Source of the DNA: Brachyspira murdochii DSM 12563
GTDB lineage: Bacteria; Spirochaetota; Brachyspiria; Brachyspirales; Brachyspiraceae
DNA: 64,000 nucleotides
Direction: 5' to 3'
Assembly (NCBI RefSeq): GCF_000092845.1
Contig: NC_014150.1
Location: 2,913,510-2,977,509 of the forward strand
Part shown: positions 7,790 through 16,911 of the stretch, piece by piece
Layout: each line of letters opens with the position of its first letter
Numbering within the stretch: position 1 is the first letter of the stretch
Translations under genes and position numbers: made by a program
Notes under the pieces: model-generated
Told to the model about the DNA's origin: nothing
Database searches by the model: none
The model's input: only the letters and a program-made list of their open reading frames with translations

Positions 7790-8758
7790 ATGAAGTATTT
7801 ATCTTCTTTATTTCTTATTATGTCTATGATATTTGTTTCATGTTCTAATTCATCGTCTTCTTCAAATGCATCAGGAGATAAGGTATTCAAAATAGGAATT
7901 TTACAGTTAATAGAGCATGATGCTTTAGATGCTTCATACAGAGGTTTTGTTGACGGACTTAAAGAGGCTGGATATGAAGATGGAAAAAATATTATAATAG
8001 ATTATCAGAATGCTCAGGGCGAACAGGCAAACTGTGTTACTATAGCTCAGAAGTTTGTTAATGATAAAAGCGATTTGATACTTGCAATAGCAACACCTGC
8101 AGCACAGGCAGTAGCTAATATGACAAAAGATATACCTATATTAGTTACAGCAGTTACAGATCCAGCAGCTGCCAAACTTGTAGCAGATAATAATGCACCG
8201 GGCGGAAATGTTACTGGTACTTCAGATTTAACTCCAGTAGAAGCTCAGATAGAATTGTTAAATGAGATTACTCCTAACTTAAAAACTGTAGGACTTTTAT
8301 ACTGTTCAAGCGAGCAGAACTCAGTATTTCAAATGGATATAGCAAAGAAAAAATTAGACTCTATGGGTATAAAATATATAGATGCTACTGTTACATCAGC
8401 TAATGAAATACAGCAGATGGTACAAAGTTTAATAGGCAGAGCTGAGGCAATTTACACTCCTACTGATAATATGATAGCAGCAGGTATGGCTACAGTGGCA
8501 TTAGTTGCTGAACCTGCTAAACTTCCAGTAGTTTGCGGGGAGGGCGGTATGACTATGCTAGGCGGAACTGCCACTTATGCTATAAGCTATTATGAACTTG
8601 GCAAATTAACAGCTACTCAGGCAGTATCTATATTAAAAGGTGAGAAAAAGCCTGCTGATATGCCTATAGAAACTTTAAAAACTTTTGATTTGGTTGTTAA
8701 TACTAATATGGTTAATAGTATAGGTATAACTATACCAGAATCATTGTATAATAAATAA
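7790..8758 (+). CDS. ABC transporter substrate-binding lipoprotein (PF04392 type)
   Basis: A 322-residue lipoprotein. Its signal peptide ends at the lipobox IFVSC (Cys near residue 18), followed by a Ser/Asn-rich linker and a two-lobed periplasmic-binding fold (FKIGILQLIEHDALDASYRGFVDGL at the start of lobe 1; VGLLYCSSEQNSV at the crossover). It belongs to the TrpX/YtsR-like group that pairs with a BPD_transp_2 permease and an ATPase, both of which follow directly. In Gram-positives some members take up tryptophan or related small molecules; the substrate here is not shown by sequence. The start at ATG 7790 is chosen over the in-frame TTG at 7751 because AGGAG lies upstream and the signal peptide then starts with MKYLSS. 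Confidence 0.88.
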   Translation: MKYLSSLFLIMSMIFVSCSNSSSSSNASGDKVFKIGILQLIEHDALDASYRGFVDGLKEAGYEDGKNIIIDYQNAQGEQANCVTIAQKFVNDKSDLILAIATPAAQAVANMTKDIPILVTAVTDPAAAKLVADNNAPGGNVTGTSDLTPVEAQIELLNEITPNLKTVGLLYCSSEQNSVFQMDIAKKKLDSMGIKYIDATVTSANEIQQMVQSLIGRAEAIYTPTDNMIAAGMATVALVAEPAKLPVVCGEGGMTMLGGTATYAISYYELGKLTATQAVSILKGEKKPADMPIETLKTFDLVVNTNMVNSIGITIPESLYNK

Positions 8759-8806
8759 TAAAAAGTAATAAATAAAATAAAGTAATAATAAAGAGGGTTT
8801 GTATAT

Positions 8807-9715
8807 ATGGAAGGGCTTTTACTTGCTATACAAGGTGCAGCGTCTCAAGGTATTATTTGGGGTATAATGACGCTTGGAGTTTATATAACATTTAAGGTTT
8901 TGGATTTTCCAGATTTAACTGTTGACGGCAGTTTTGCATTAGGCGGTGCTGTAAGTGCTATACTTATATCTAATGGTATGAATCCTTTTTTTACTTTATT
9001 TTTTGCTTTTTTAGCGGGTGCTTTGGCTGGATTTGCTACTGGATTTTTAAATACAAAATTGCAGATTCCGGGTATTTTGGCTGGTATTCTTACTATGATA
9101 GCTTTATATTCTATTAATATCAGGGTAATGGGAAACAGACCTAATATACCTCTTTTAGGAATGGATACATCTTTGACTATAATTCAAAATATGTTTTCAT
9201 TGAGTAAAGTATTATCTGATTTGCTTGTAGGATTTATATTTTCTGTAATTATTATAATTTTGATGTATTGGTTTTTTGGTACAGAGATGGGCTGTGCTAT
9301 AAGGGCTACTGGAAATAATGAAAAGATGATTAGAGCTTTGGGTGTAGATACTAATATTATGAAAATAATAGGACTTATGATATCAAATGCTTTGGTTGCT
9401 TTGTCTGGTGCTTTAGTTAGTCAAAGTCAGGGTTATGCGGATGTAGGTATGGGAACAGGTACTATAGTTATAGGGCTTGCCTCTGTTATAATAGGGGAGG
9501 TTGTATTTGGAAATAGATTTTCTTTCTGGTACAAACTTGCTTCTGTAGTGCTTGGTTCTATAATATACAGAATAATAATTGCGATAGTTCTTCAGTTGGG
9601 ACTTAAAGCTACTGACTTAAAACTTCTTACTGCGATAATTGTTGCTATTGCTCTTTCAGTGCCTGTATTAAACAGAAAGGTTACAAGAGTTGTAGGCGGT
9701 AAAAGAAAAGGTTAA
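8807..9715 (+). CDS. ABC transporter permease (branched-chain/BPD_transp_2 type)
   Basis: A 302-residue inner-membrane permease with eight or nine hydrophobic segments. The N-terminal block ITFKVLDFPDLTVDGSFALGGA and the cytoplasmic loop EMGCAIRATGNNEKMIRALGVDT (the coupling helix that contacts the ATPase) are typical of the permease that accompanies TrpX-type binding proteins. It lies 48 bp after the binding protein and 15 bp before the ATPase, forming one operon. It probably acts as a homodimer, since only one permease gene is present. Confidence 0.9.
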   Translation: MEGLLLAIQGAASQGIIWGIMTLGVYITFKVLDFPDLTVDGSFALGGAVSAILISNGMNPFFTLFFAFLAGALAGFATGFLNTKLQIPGILAGILTMIALYSINIRVMGNRPNIPLLGMDTSLTIIQNMFSLSKVLSDLLVGFIFSVIIIILMYWFFGTEMGCAIRATGNNEKMIRALGVDTNIMKIIGLMISNALVALSGALVSQSQGYADVGMGTGTIVIGLASVIIGEVVFGNRFSFWYKLASVVLGSIIYRIIIAIVLQLGLKATDLKLLTAIIVAIALSVPVLNRKVTRVVGGKRKG

Positions 9716-9730
9716 TCGGAGGGCAATAAT

Positions 9731-10519
9731 ATGTTGGAATTAAAAGAAGTTTATAAAACGTTTAATAAAGGCACTATTACAGAGAAAAAAGCAATTAAAG
9801 GTATAAATTTAAAATTAAATGACGGAGATTTTGTTACCGTTATAGGCGGAAACGGAGCTGGTAAATCTACGCTTCTTAATTTGATTGCAGGAGTTTATGA
9901 AGTTGACTACGGCACTATATCTGTTGACGGAGTTGATATCACAGATAAAAAGGAGTATGCAAGAGCTGGACTTTTTGGAAGGGTATTTCAGGACCCAATG
10001 GTAGGCACTGCTTCAAATATGGGTATAGAAGAGAATCTTGCACTTGCAAAGAGAAAAGGAAAGAGAAGAACTTTGAGATGGGGGATTACTCATGCTGAAA
10101 GAGAAGAGTATGTAGAAAAATTAAAAAGGCTTGATTTAGGACTTGAAACAAGGCTTCAGTCAAAGGTAGGTCTTTTATCAGGCGGACAGAGACAGGCTTT
10201 GACACTTCTTATGGCAACTCTTAAAAAACCTAGACTTTTATTATTAGATGAACATACTGCAGCTCTTGACCCTAAAACTGCTAAAAAAGTATTGGAGCTT
10301 ACTGAAGAGATAATAAGAGAAGATAAACTTACGGCGTTTATGGTTACTCATAATATTAAAGATGCTATTCATTACGGCAACAGGCTTATAATGATGAATG
10401 ATGGTAATATTATATATGATGTTTCAGGCGAAGAGAAAAAATCTTTAGAAATATCGGACTTGCTCAAAAAATTTGAAACTGCTGACGGTTCTTTAAGCGA
10501 CAAATTATTATTATCATAA
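9731..10519 (+). CDS. ABC transporter ATP-binding protein
   Basis: A 262-residue ATPase with Walker A GGNGAGKST (about 38-46), Q-loop VFQDP, signature LLSGGQRQAL (about 150-160), Walker B LLLLDEHTAAL and H-loop VTHN. DEHTAAL, where most ABC proteins have DEPT, is a feature shared by this importer subfamily. Third gene of the operon starting at 7790; the start follows a strong CGGAGGG motif. It energises import of the unknown substrate of the upstream binding protein. Confidence 0.93.
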   Translation: MLELKEVYKTFNKGTITEKKAIKGINLKLNDGDFVTVIGGNGAGKSTLLNLIAGVYEVDYGTISVDGVDITDKKEYARAGLFGRVFQDPMVGTASNMGIEENLALAKRKGKRRTLRWGITHAEREEYVEKLKRLDLGLETRLQSKVGLLSGGQRQALTLLMATLKKPRLLLLDEHTAALDPKTAKKVLELTEEIIREDKLTAFMVTHNIKDAIHYGNRLIMMNDGNIIYDVSGEEKKSLEISDLLKKFETADGSLSDKLLLS

Positions 10520-10648
10520 TAATTAATATGCATACACTTAAATATACAGCAGTTTATTTTATGCTTGTAAAAAAGCTATCTTATATATATAATTTATATA
10601 AGAGATTAGGATAAATATGTTTTCTAAAAATAAATTGCTGGGGGTGTT

Positions 10649-12595
10649 ATGATTAATAAATTCTATATAGTATTTTTTATTTTTATACTAATTTTTTCAG
10701 GATGCAGTAATAATTCTGTAAATAATACAAATGCATCCAATACTAATAATACTCAGGAAGAAATAGTAACTAATATTATAGATAATAAACTCCCGTTCTT
10801 TGATATGAAGTATGTATATAAAGCTGTGAGAGTCGATAAAGATAGTTTCAGCAATGCTTTAACAAATTATTATCAAGATGAATATTACAGCAATATTATA
10901 AACAGAAATAAAGATTTTCTTAATAAAAAACTTGTTGGAGATAATGATATAAAAAAATATTCTATAGATTTTATATCTAATGCCTATCATTACAGCTACA
11001 GAGATGATGTATCAGGAGATGATTTGTATGCTGATGATTTTACTCCATTTTATGCTTCAGAATATATATATGTAGAGAGAAATTTAGCTTTAAAAAAGGC
11101 TAGAGATTTGCTTTTAAGTATTAACAATAAAGATGCTGATACCTATTTTGCTTTATTTTTATCGTATATTGCCTGTGATTCATTGTATTATTTTTCTGAC
11201 TTGCAGAATTATTTAAGGGAGTGGAAAAAATCAGGCGGTACTAATATATCAATGATTATAGGTATAGTAGGTGAATATGATAATACAAATGAAATATATT
11301 CCAACAAAATGAATTTAGTCAATTATATAATAGAAGCACCAGAAGATTTAAGAGCTGAACAATTAATTGCTGATGCTTTTGAAAAAAAATTCTTAAAATA
11401 TATATCAAAAAATACAGGCTATTTAGATGTTTATAATGAAAATAATTATAATATATCTTCTATAATTTATGAAGGTACAGCACATATCTCTTCTATTGGA
11501 GTAATAAAAGATGTGTTAAATACTAATATAATGAACAGATATATAAGAACTTATGCCTCAGGAGCTTTGAACAGAAACAAAATAGATACTAACATAGAAT
11601 ATTATGAAAACTTTTATAATCTTGAAAATACATCTCCTAAAGAAAAGTATGATGAGTTTTCAGATTTATATTTTTTGGAGTTTAATAAAAATACTTTTGT
11701 TTATGCTATTGAAAATGATAAATTAAAAGAAGTTTATTACTTTAATCCTTTGTTCATTGGAAATACAAGATATGCAGTTTATGAAGCAGATGAAACATTT
11801 AATTTCCGTCTTGGCGATGATTCAAAATTAACTTCGGCTAAAACTAATGCTGTTAAAAATAATAATTTAAAAGATTTTGTTACCAATTCTAATTTTATCA
11901 CTAATGGTAAATTTCAAAGTGAAGAATATGCTGAGTATTTAAATGATATATTGTCTTTTCCATTATATTATCCTAATTTTTTCTTATGCGATATAAATAA
12001 TGACGGCAAAGAAGAGATAATGGTAACAGGTACTTATGAGCATTCTGGAGGAAGAGGAGGTATGGCATCATATACTTTGCTTTTGAAGGATAATTTGGAG
12101 CTTGATTTGGAAAGTGCAGCAGGAAAATCGATAAACAGCAGCAGTAAGCAGGGATTAAACACTTATCAGAAAATATATGAAGAAGATGGAAAAAATAAAA
12201 TGCTTCTTATAGATCCTCAGGCAAATACTGCTCAGGATATTTTTACAGAAAACGGCGTTGTTAGTGTAGTTCAGTTTACTTATAAAAATTATAAATTTAT
12301 ACCTAGATTATTATGGAAGGCAGATTTAATTGAAAAAGCTTTAAAAACAGATGCCAGCTTTGATATGAATAAAGCAGGCAGTGATTCTGATAAGGCAATA
12401 GTTTCTGATAAAACATTAAGAATAGGTGATAAACTTATAAGTGATAATTATTACAGAGAAAGAGAAAAACTTAATGAAGACGGAAAAGAAAAATTATTGG
12501 AAAACAGACGCCTAGAGACTAAAACTATTCAGGATAAACAGGGCAATGTCGAAGAAATAGAAAAAGAAATGATGAATATATTAGGAATGAAATAA
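10649..12595 (+). CDS. Large lipoprotein, function unknown
   Basis: A 648-residue protein with a lipoprotein signal (lipobox FSGC, Cys near 19) followed by an Asn/Thr-rich linker. The central part is mixed alpha/beta with many Tyr and Asn residues. Near residues 451-458 there is DINNDGKEEI, which matches the calcium-binding FG-GAP/VCBS-type D-x-[DN]-x-D-G loop and is followed by a Gly-rich stretch. The last 60 residues are charged and probably helical. I do not recognise a family beyond that loop. It has its own Shine-Dalgarno (GGGGGTG) and is separated by 129 bp from the ABC operon, so co-transcription is possible but not required. Confidence 0.7.
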   Translation: MINKFYIVFFIFILIFSGCSNNSVNNTNASNTNNTQEEIVTNIIDNKLPFFDMKYVYKAVRVDKDSFSNALTNYYQDEYYSNIINRNKDFLNKKLVGDNDIKKYSIDFISNAYHYSYRDDVSGDDLYADDFTPFYASEYIYVERNLALKKARDLLLSINNKDADTYFALFLSYIACDSLYYFSDLQNYLREWKKSGGTNISMIIGIVGEYDNTNEIYSNKMNLVNYIIEAPEDLRAEQLIADAFEKKFLKYISKNTGYLDVYNENNYNISSIIYEGTAHISSIGVIKDVLNTNIMNRYIRTYASGALNRNKIDTNIEYYENFYNLENTSPKEKYDEFSDLYFLEFNKNTFVYAIENDKLKEVYYFNPLFIGNTRYAVYEADETFNFRLGDDSKLTSAKTNAVKNNNLKDFVTNSNFITNGKFQSEEYAEYLNDILSFPLYYPNFFLCDINNDGKEEIMVTGTYEHSGGRGGMASYTLLLKDNLELDLESAAGKSINSSSKQGLNTYQKIYEEDGKNKMLLIDPQANTAQDIFTENGVVSVVQFTYKNYKFIPRLLWKADLIEKALKTDASFDMNKAGSDSDKAIVSDKTLRIGDKLISDNYYREREKLNEDGKEKLLENRRLETKTIQDKQGNVEEIEKEMMNILGMK

Positions 12596-12665
12596 TTAGA
12601 GTTTGTAATTTTTTTTGATTTATTTTATAATATTTACGTATTTTTTTAATATTAAAGGTTTTATT

Positions 12666-13181
12666 ATGAAAAGTTTAGTTATAAGAAAAACAAATATTAA
12701 TGCTCTTATATTGATTCTTCTTACTTTTATAAGTTTGGCTTCTCCAATAGCAGTTCATTATTTTGGATTAAGCGGAAAGGAGTTTCTGCCTATATTTTTT
12801 GCTTTATCTTTGGGAGCTTATATATTAAATCCTTTATTTTTAATTCTTCTTTCTATTATATCGCCTCTTATAAATTATTTTCTTACTAATATGCCTATGC
12901 ATCCTACTTTATATTTTTTAATTTTTGAGGGTATTGTATTTTCTTCTATAGTATTATTTTTTAGAAATAAAAATGTTTCTTTTATATTGATTACATTATT
13001 TGCTTTTATTTTTGCAAGATTTTCATCTATTATTTTGACATTTATTTTTGATATAAGTATTGATGCTTGGTTTAGAGGAGTTTTAAGCGGATATAAAGGA
13101 ATTATAGTAAATTTTGTATTTTCTGTTTTGATGTATTTCATATTCAAAGAAAATAATGTTAAAGATATTATAAATGAATAA
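12666..13181 (+). CDS. Small integral membrane protein
   Basis: A 171-residue protein with about five transmembrane segments (roughly residues 13-30, 37-55, 58-75, 92-110 and 140-158) and a Lys/Asn-rich tail. The layout resembles S-component or ECF-type core membrane proteins, but no signature is visible. The ATG at 12666 follows AAAGG and is preferred to the upstream TTG at 12615. Its stop overlaps the start of the ComF-like gene by 8 bp, so the two are translationally coupled. Confidence 0.7.
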   Translation: MKSLVIRKTNINALILILLTFISLASPIAVHYFGLSGKEFLPIFFALSLGAYILNPLFLILLSIISPLINYFLTNMPMHPTLYFLIFEGIVFSSIVLFFRNKNVSFILITLFAFIFARFSSIILTFIFDISIDAWFRGVLSGYKGIIVNFVFSVLMYFIFKENNVKDIINE

Positions 13182-13701
13182 TTTTAATCCGTATAAAGTT
13201 TTTTATATAGATGATATAAAAGTAACAGCACTTGGCGATTTAGATAAAGAGCTTGGCGATGAAATAAGGGCTTTGAAAAAAAAAGAAATAGATATACCTT
13301 ATAATATTTTTAATTGTATAGATGATTATATAAAAGCAAATGATAATAAATTTGATATACTTATTTATATACCTTCAAATAAAAGCTCTGGTATTATGAA
13401 TTATTTTTCTGATTATATATCTGATAAGTTTGATATAGCAAAATATGATTTAATAAAAATTATTAAAAATATAAAAGAGCAGAAATATTTAGAAAGTTTA
13501 AAAGAAAGAAAGGATAATATCAAAAATGCTTTTGAAATGGAAGAAAGTTTGATATTAATAAATAAAAATATACTTCTAATAGATGATGTTTATGCTTCAG
13601 GAGAAACTTTGAAAGAGGTTATTAAATTATTTAAGGCATTAAATTTTAATTATTATCTTGAATGTTTAATTTTTTGCTATAGAAATCATTTTTTTAGCTG
13701 A
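13174..13701 (+). CDS. ComF-like phosphoribosyltransferase
   Basis: A 175-residue protein whose C-terminal half contains the PRPP-binding signature ILLIDDVYASGETLKE (about 131-146), as in type I phosphoribosyltransferases and ComF/GntX. It lacks the N-terminal zinc finger of ComF, so either a short family member or a generic PRTase-like protein. ComF supports DNA uptake in naturally competent bacteria, but no other competence gene is nearby. Overlap with the preceding membrane protein suggests a two-gene unit. Confidence 0.7.
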   Translation: MNNFNPYKVFYIDDIKVTALGDLDKELGDEIRALKKKEIDIPYNIFNCIDDYIKANDNKFDILIYIPSNKSSGIMNYFSDYISDKFDIAKYDLIKIIKNIKEQKYLESLKERKDNIKNAFEMEESLILINKNILLIDDVYASGETLKEVIKLFKALNFNYYLECLIFCYRNHFFS

Positions 13702-13731
13702 AATAAAAAAATAGTATAAGGATTTAATATT

Positions 13732-14565
13732 ATGATGGACGCTCATATAAAAGAACTGACTAGAAAAATTGAAATGGAATCTAAAAAATTAGATAGAAAA
13801 ATTAAAGATATAGAAAAAATAAAATCAAGCATAACAAAAGATTTGAAAAAGAATGTTAAGGAGTTAAAAAACAAACAGTTAAAGAAACTTCAGGAAGAGA
13901 AGAAAAATATTACAGATAAAGTAAAGCAGATGAAAACAAATCTCATCAATGTAAAAAAAGATGATACTGCAAAAGAAGTTAGTAAGAGAATAGAAGACAG
14001 TAAAAAATTAAAAGAAAATCAGACTGTGAAAAAGCCTATAGACAAAACGGCAAAAAAAATGATGAATTTAATGGCTTTATATAATAAAAATGCTAATGAA
14101 GAGCTTATTGAGGTTTTATTAAAAGTAAAAGAAGATGATTTAAAAAAAGATGCTGGTGCTTATTTTAAATCTGTATATGGAATATTTAAGCATATGATTC
14201 AATGCGATATGTATTTTTTTGGTATATTCAGAAAATATTCCAATAAAAAACATATTGTTAATGAAGAGGTATTAACATATTTAAATAATGATTTTAGTTT
14301 TAATATAGATATAGATAAAGATTTAAAAGCATTAATAGATGTAAGAGAAAAACTTGATGATGTAATAATAGCTATTGTTAATTCTATAGATGATTTTAAT
14401 ATAGCAGGTAAGGTAGTAGTACCTAATAAAGAAGTAAAAAAGCCAAGATATCATTTAATAATGCATGAATTAAATCACAGTACTCATCATAGAGGTGAGA
14501 TTTCGGTTTTATTAGATCAAATGGGTTATAAAAATGATTATTCTAATTTAATGACTATGGTATAA
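13732..14565 (+). CDS. DinB-like protein with basic coiled-coil N-terminus
   Basis: A 277-residue protein in two parts. Residues 1-105 are a Lys/Glu-rich coiled coil (about one third Lys). Residues 110-277 resemble the DinB/YfiT four-helix bundle: MMNLMALYNKNANEELIEVL at the start, a His in IFKHMIQCDMYFF, and the C-terminal metal-binding HELNHSTHHRGEI with three histidines in the right places for the DinB metal site. Bundles of this type often act as metal-dependent thiol transferases or are induced by DNA damage. The coiled-coil extension is unusual for the family. The start has AAGG upstream; a second ATG follows immediately. Confidence 0.7.
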   Translation: MMDAHIKELTRKIEMESKKLDRKIKDIEKIKSSITKDLKKNVKELKNKQLKKLQEEKKNITDKVKQMKTNLINVKKDDTAKEVSKRIEDSKKLKENQTVKKPIDKTAKKMMNLMALYNKNANEELIEVLLKVKEDDLKKDAGAYFKSVYGIFKHMIQCDMYFFGIFRKYSNKKHIVNEEVLTYLNNDFSFNIDIDKDLKALIDVREKLDDVIIAIVNSIDDFNIAGKVVVPNKEVKKPRYHLIMHELNHSTHHRGEISVLLDQMGYKNDYSNLMTMV

Positions 14566-14847
14566 TTTTAACTATAAAAATAACGATAAAAAATTAGGCA
14601 TATATTAAAAAAAATTTATTTTGTTAATTTTGATATTTTTTTAGTACGATACTAAATGCTTATTTTGTATATGCATCAAAGTTATTTTAGAAAATAAAAC
14701 ACTAAAAATTAAGACATTGCGGTAATTTATTAATTTAGTTTTGAAGCAGTTATACTAGTAATAAAAAATCGTCTGTTATTAGAATATATGGCAAATGCTT
14801 ATATTTATTTTTTGTTTATGATGTAGTTATTTTTATATTTCTCCGGC
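14566..14847. other. Intergenic spacer, no gene recognised
   Basis: Very AT-rich, with no open frame of useful length on either strand, no tRNA and no clear hairpin terminator. It adjoins the decayed gene at 14848-15280 and may be eroded coding sequence from the same event. Confidence 0.4.
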
Positions 14848-15280
14848 TTATTTGTATATCAGCATTATTTTTTCAATAGCTTCATAATCAGCAATACATA
14901 TATTAAGAATTTTAGAGTAATCATATGAAGTATAGATAGCAGAATGTATTTGTTTAGTTATATTGCCTAACATTTTATTAAATTCTTCTGCGAAATATTC
15001 ATAAGCCTATTGGAATTCCATAGTCATCATAAACAGGAAGATATGATTGGAATAAGCCTTAATTTTTATATATAGCAGGCAGTTTTACTATTTCAGCCTG
15101 TTTGTTTATTCTGTCATTATATGAAAAGATAACCACAGAAAATAAAATTATTAGAAACAGATTTAAATAACATTTTATATGGAACTCTTTAAATAAGATA
15201 GGTAAATTTATTACACTGCTTATATTATAAAGAATAATTTTATTGAGGTAAAAAAGGTCAGTAATATATATTTTTATCAA
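14848..15280 (-). pseudogene. Decayed gene for a small membrane-anchored protein
   Basis: On the minus strand an ORF starting at 15280 has a hydrophobic segment (LNLFLIILFSVVIFSY) and runs to a TAA at 15061-15059. The same frame continues past the stop (GLFQSYLPVYDDYGIPIG) until about 15007, where a one-base frameshift carries it into another frame that stays open (AYEYFAEEFNKMLGNITKQI onward) and ends at 14848-14850. Joining these pieces gives a coherent protein of about 140 residues with one nonsense and one frameshift mutation. The intact family was not recognised. Confidence 0.6.
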
Positions 15281-15281
15281 T

Positions 15282-16187
15282 TTATTGTAAAAGCAGAAAT
15301 ATATAATATGATATAGGAGCTGTTAATATTACACTGTCAAATATATCAAACACCCCGCCATGACCCGGAAATAATTTACTTGAATCTTTTGTATCATACA
15401 TTCTCTTTATGAGGCTCTCTCCCATATCTCCAAGAAATCCTGTTAGAGTAAATATTGAAGTTAGTAGTATTATTTGCGGCAATGTAAAGTGCGGTATATT
15501 TTTACCAAGTACTGTAGTTAAATACCCATTAGAATATAAATAGTAGTACAAAATTCCTGTAGGTATTGTAAATATAAACATTCCTATAAGTCCCTCATAG
15601 CTTTTATTTGGAGATGCACTATTAGAAAGTTTATGCTTTCCTATTTTTCTTCCTACTACATATCCTCCTGTATCGCTTAGCCAAGCACATAATAAAATGA
15701 ATACTATATAATATTTACCGCTAGGCATAAAACGCATAAGAGATATATGCCATACCCCTAAACCTACATATATAAAGCAGAAAACAGCCGTTAATATAGC
15801 ACGTCCTTTTTCTTCAAATGTTGAGACATTAACTTTAAATATATTTATGATAAATAGGGCAGCTATCAAGGCAAAAACCATAACTAATGACAGATCCATA
15901 GAAGGATTTTTAGTTTCTATTATTTTATAAAGTGCTGAAAAATCGCCTTTGAATACTTTAACCCCGCAAATAGTTATAACATATCCTAATACCATAGCTA
16001 TCATGGTGGCAACAACTGTTCTTAGATTTTTTTGTCTATGAACTTTAGCCATATAGAATATTTCAGAAGCACTGAAAATTGATATTGATAATATTAACAA
16101 ATGAAACAGAGAAATAACTTTGTCATAAAGCAATATTATAATAAAGAGCGGTAATGTAACTGCTACGGATATAAGTCTTTTTTTCAT
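15282..16187 (-). CDS. cdsA: Phosphatidate cytidylyltransferase
   Basis: A 301-residue polytopic membrane enzyme making CDP-diacylglycerol from CTP and phosphatidic acid, the branch point of phospholipid synthesis. The C-terminal signature is clear: DMGESLIKRMYDTKDSS, then FPGHGGVFDIFDS. The Arg of the usual DRxD at the end of the motif is Ile here (DIFD), an uncommon change. About eight transmembrane helices are visible. It is the third gene of frr-uppS-cdsA, 7 bp after uppS, an order conserved in many bacteria. Confidence 0.93.
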   Translation of the reverse strand: MKKRLISVAVTLPLFIIILLYDKVISLFHLLILSISIFSASEIFYMAKVHRQKNLRTVVATMIAMVLGYVITICGVKVFKGDFSALYKIIETKNPSMDLSLVMVFALIAALFIINIFKVNVSTFEEKGRAILTAVFCFIYVGLGVWHISLMRFMPSGKYYIVFILLCAWLSDTGGYVVGRKIGKHKLSNSASPNKSYEGLIGMFIFTIPTGILYYYLYSNGYLTTVLGKNIPHFTLPQIILLTSIFTLTGFLGDMGESLIKRMYDTKDSSKLFPGHGGVFDIFDSVILTAPISYYIFLLLQ

Positions 16188-16194
16188 AATAAAA

Positions 16195-16911
16195 TTATAG
16201 GCCTCCGTATCTTCTATTTCTGTTTGAATATTCTTCTATAGCTTTTTTAAAATCTTCTTTAGAGAAATCAGGCCATAATATATCAGTAAAATAAAGCTCA
16301 CTGTATGAGGCTTGATACATAAGAAAATTACTTAGTCTTGCCTCTCCAGATGTTCTTATAATAAGGTCTGGATCCGGCATATCTTTTGTATATAGATAAT
16401 TTTGAATAAAGTTTTCATCTATATTTTCTATATCTATTTTATTATTTTTTACTTCATAACATATATTTTTTACAGCGTTTTTAAGTTCATCTCTAAAACC
16501 ATAATTTAAAGCTAATACTACAGTTAATATCGGATTTTTACATTTTTCCAATGTTTCTTTTTCTGTTTCTTCTATAGTTTTTATAGTATCTTTTGGAAAA
16601 AGAGAAATATCGCCTATATGTTTTACAAGTATATTATTAGAAATAAGTCTTTTTATTTCTTTTTTATAGAATTCTTTTAATAATCGAAAAAGTGCTTTTT
16701 TTTCCTCTTCAGGTCTTTTCCAATTTTCTGTGGAGAAAGCATATAAAGTTAAGTATTTTATATTTAATTCTCCGCATGCTTCGACTATGTTAATGACATT
16801 TTCGCTTCCAGCCCTATGTCCGTAACTTCTGCTTTTATTATGAGCTTTTGCCCATCTTCCATTGCCGTCCATGATTATAGCTACATGTATTGGTATATTC
16901 TGTTCAATCAT
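16195..16911 (-). CDS. uppS: Undecaprenyl diphosphate synthase
   Basis: A 238-residue cis-prenyltransferase making the C55 carrier lipid for peptidoglycan and surface glycans from FPP and IPP. IMDGNGRWAKAHNKSRSYGHRAG (about 13-35) contains the Mg-binding Asp and the N-x-R-W substrate motif. STENW lies near residue 71, and DLIIRTSGEARLSNFLMYQASYSEL near 182-205 is the second signature, with the diphosphate-binding RxSGE-R. Length matches the family. Its start overlaps the frr stop by 4 nt (ATGA), showing translational coupling; cdsA follows 7 bp after it. Confidence 0.96.
   Translation of the reverse strand: MIEQNIPIHVAIIMDGNGRWAKAHNKSRSYGHRAGSENVINIVEACGELNIKYLTLYAFSTENWKRPEEEKKALFRLLKEFYKKEIKRLISNNILVKHIGDISLFPKDTIKTIEETEKETLEKCKNPILTVVLALNYGFRDELKNAVKNICYEVKNNKIDIENIDENFIQNYLYTKDMPDPDLIIRTSGEARLSNFLMYQASYSELYFTDILWPDFSKEDFKKAIEEYSNRNRRYGGL

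Noticed and set aside
10579-10603. Terminator after the ABC operon
   Set aside because: A 9-bp AT-only stem without a following T-run; it may equally be part of the next leader.
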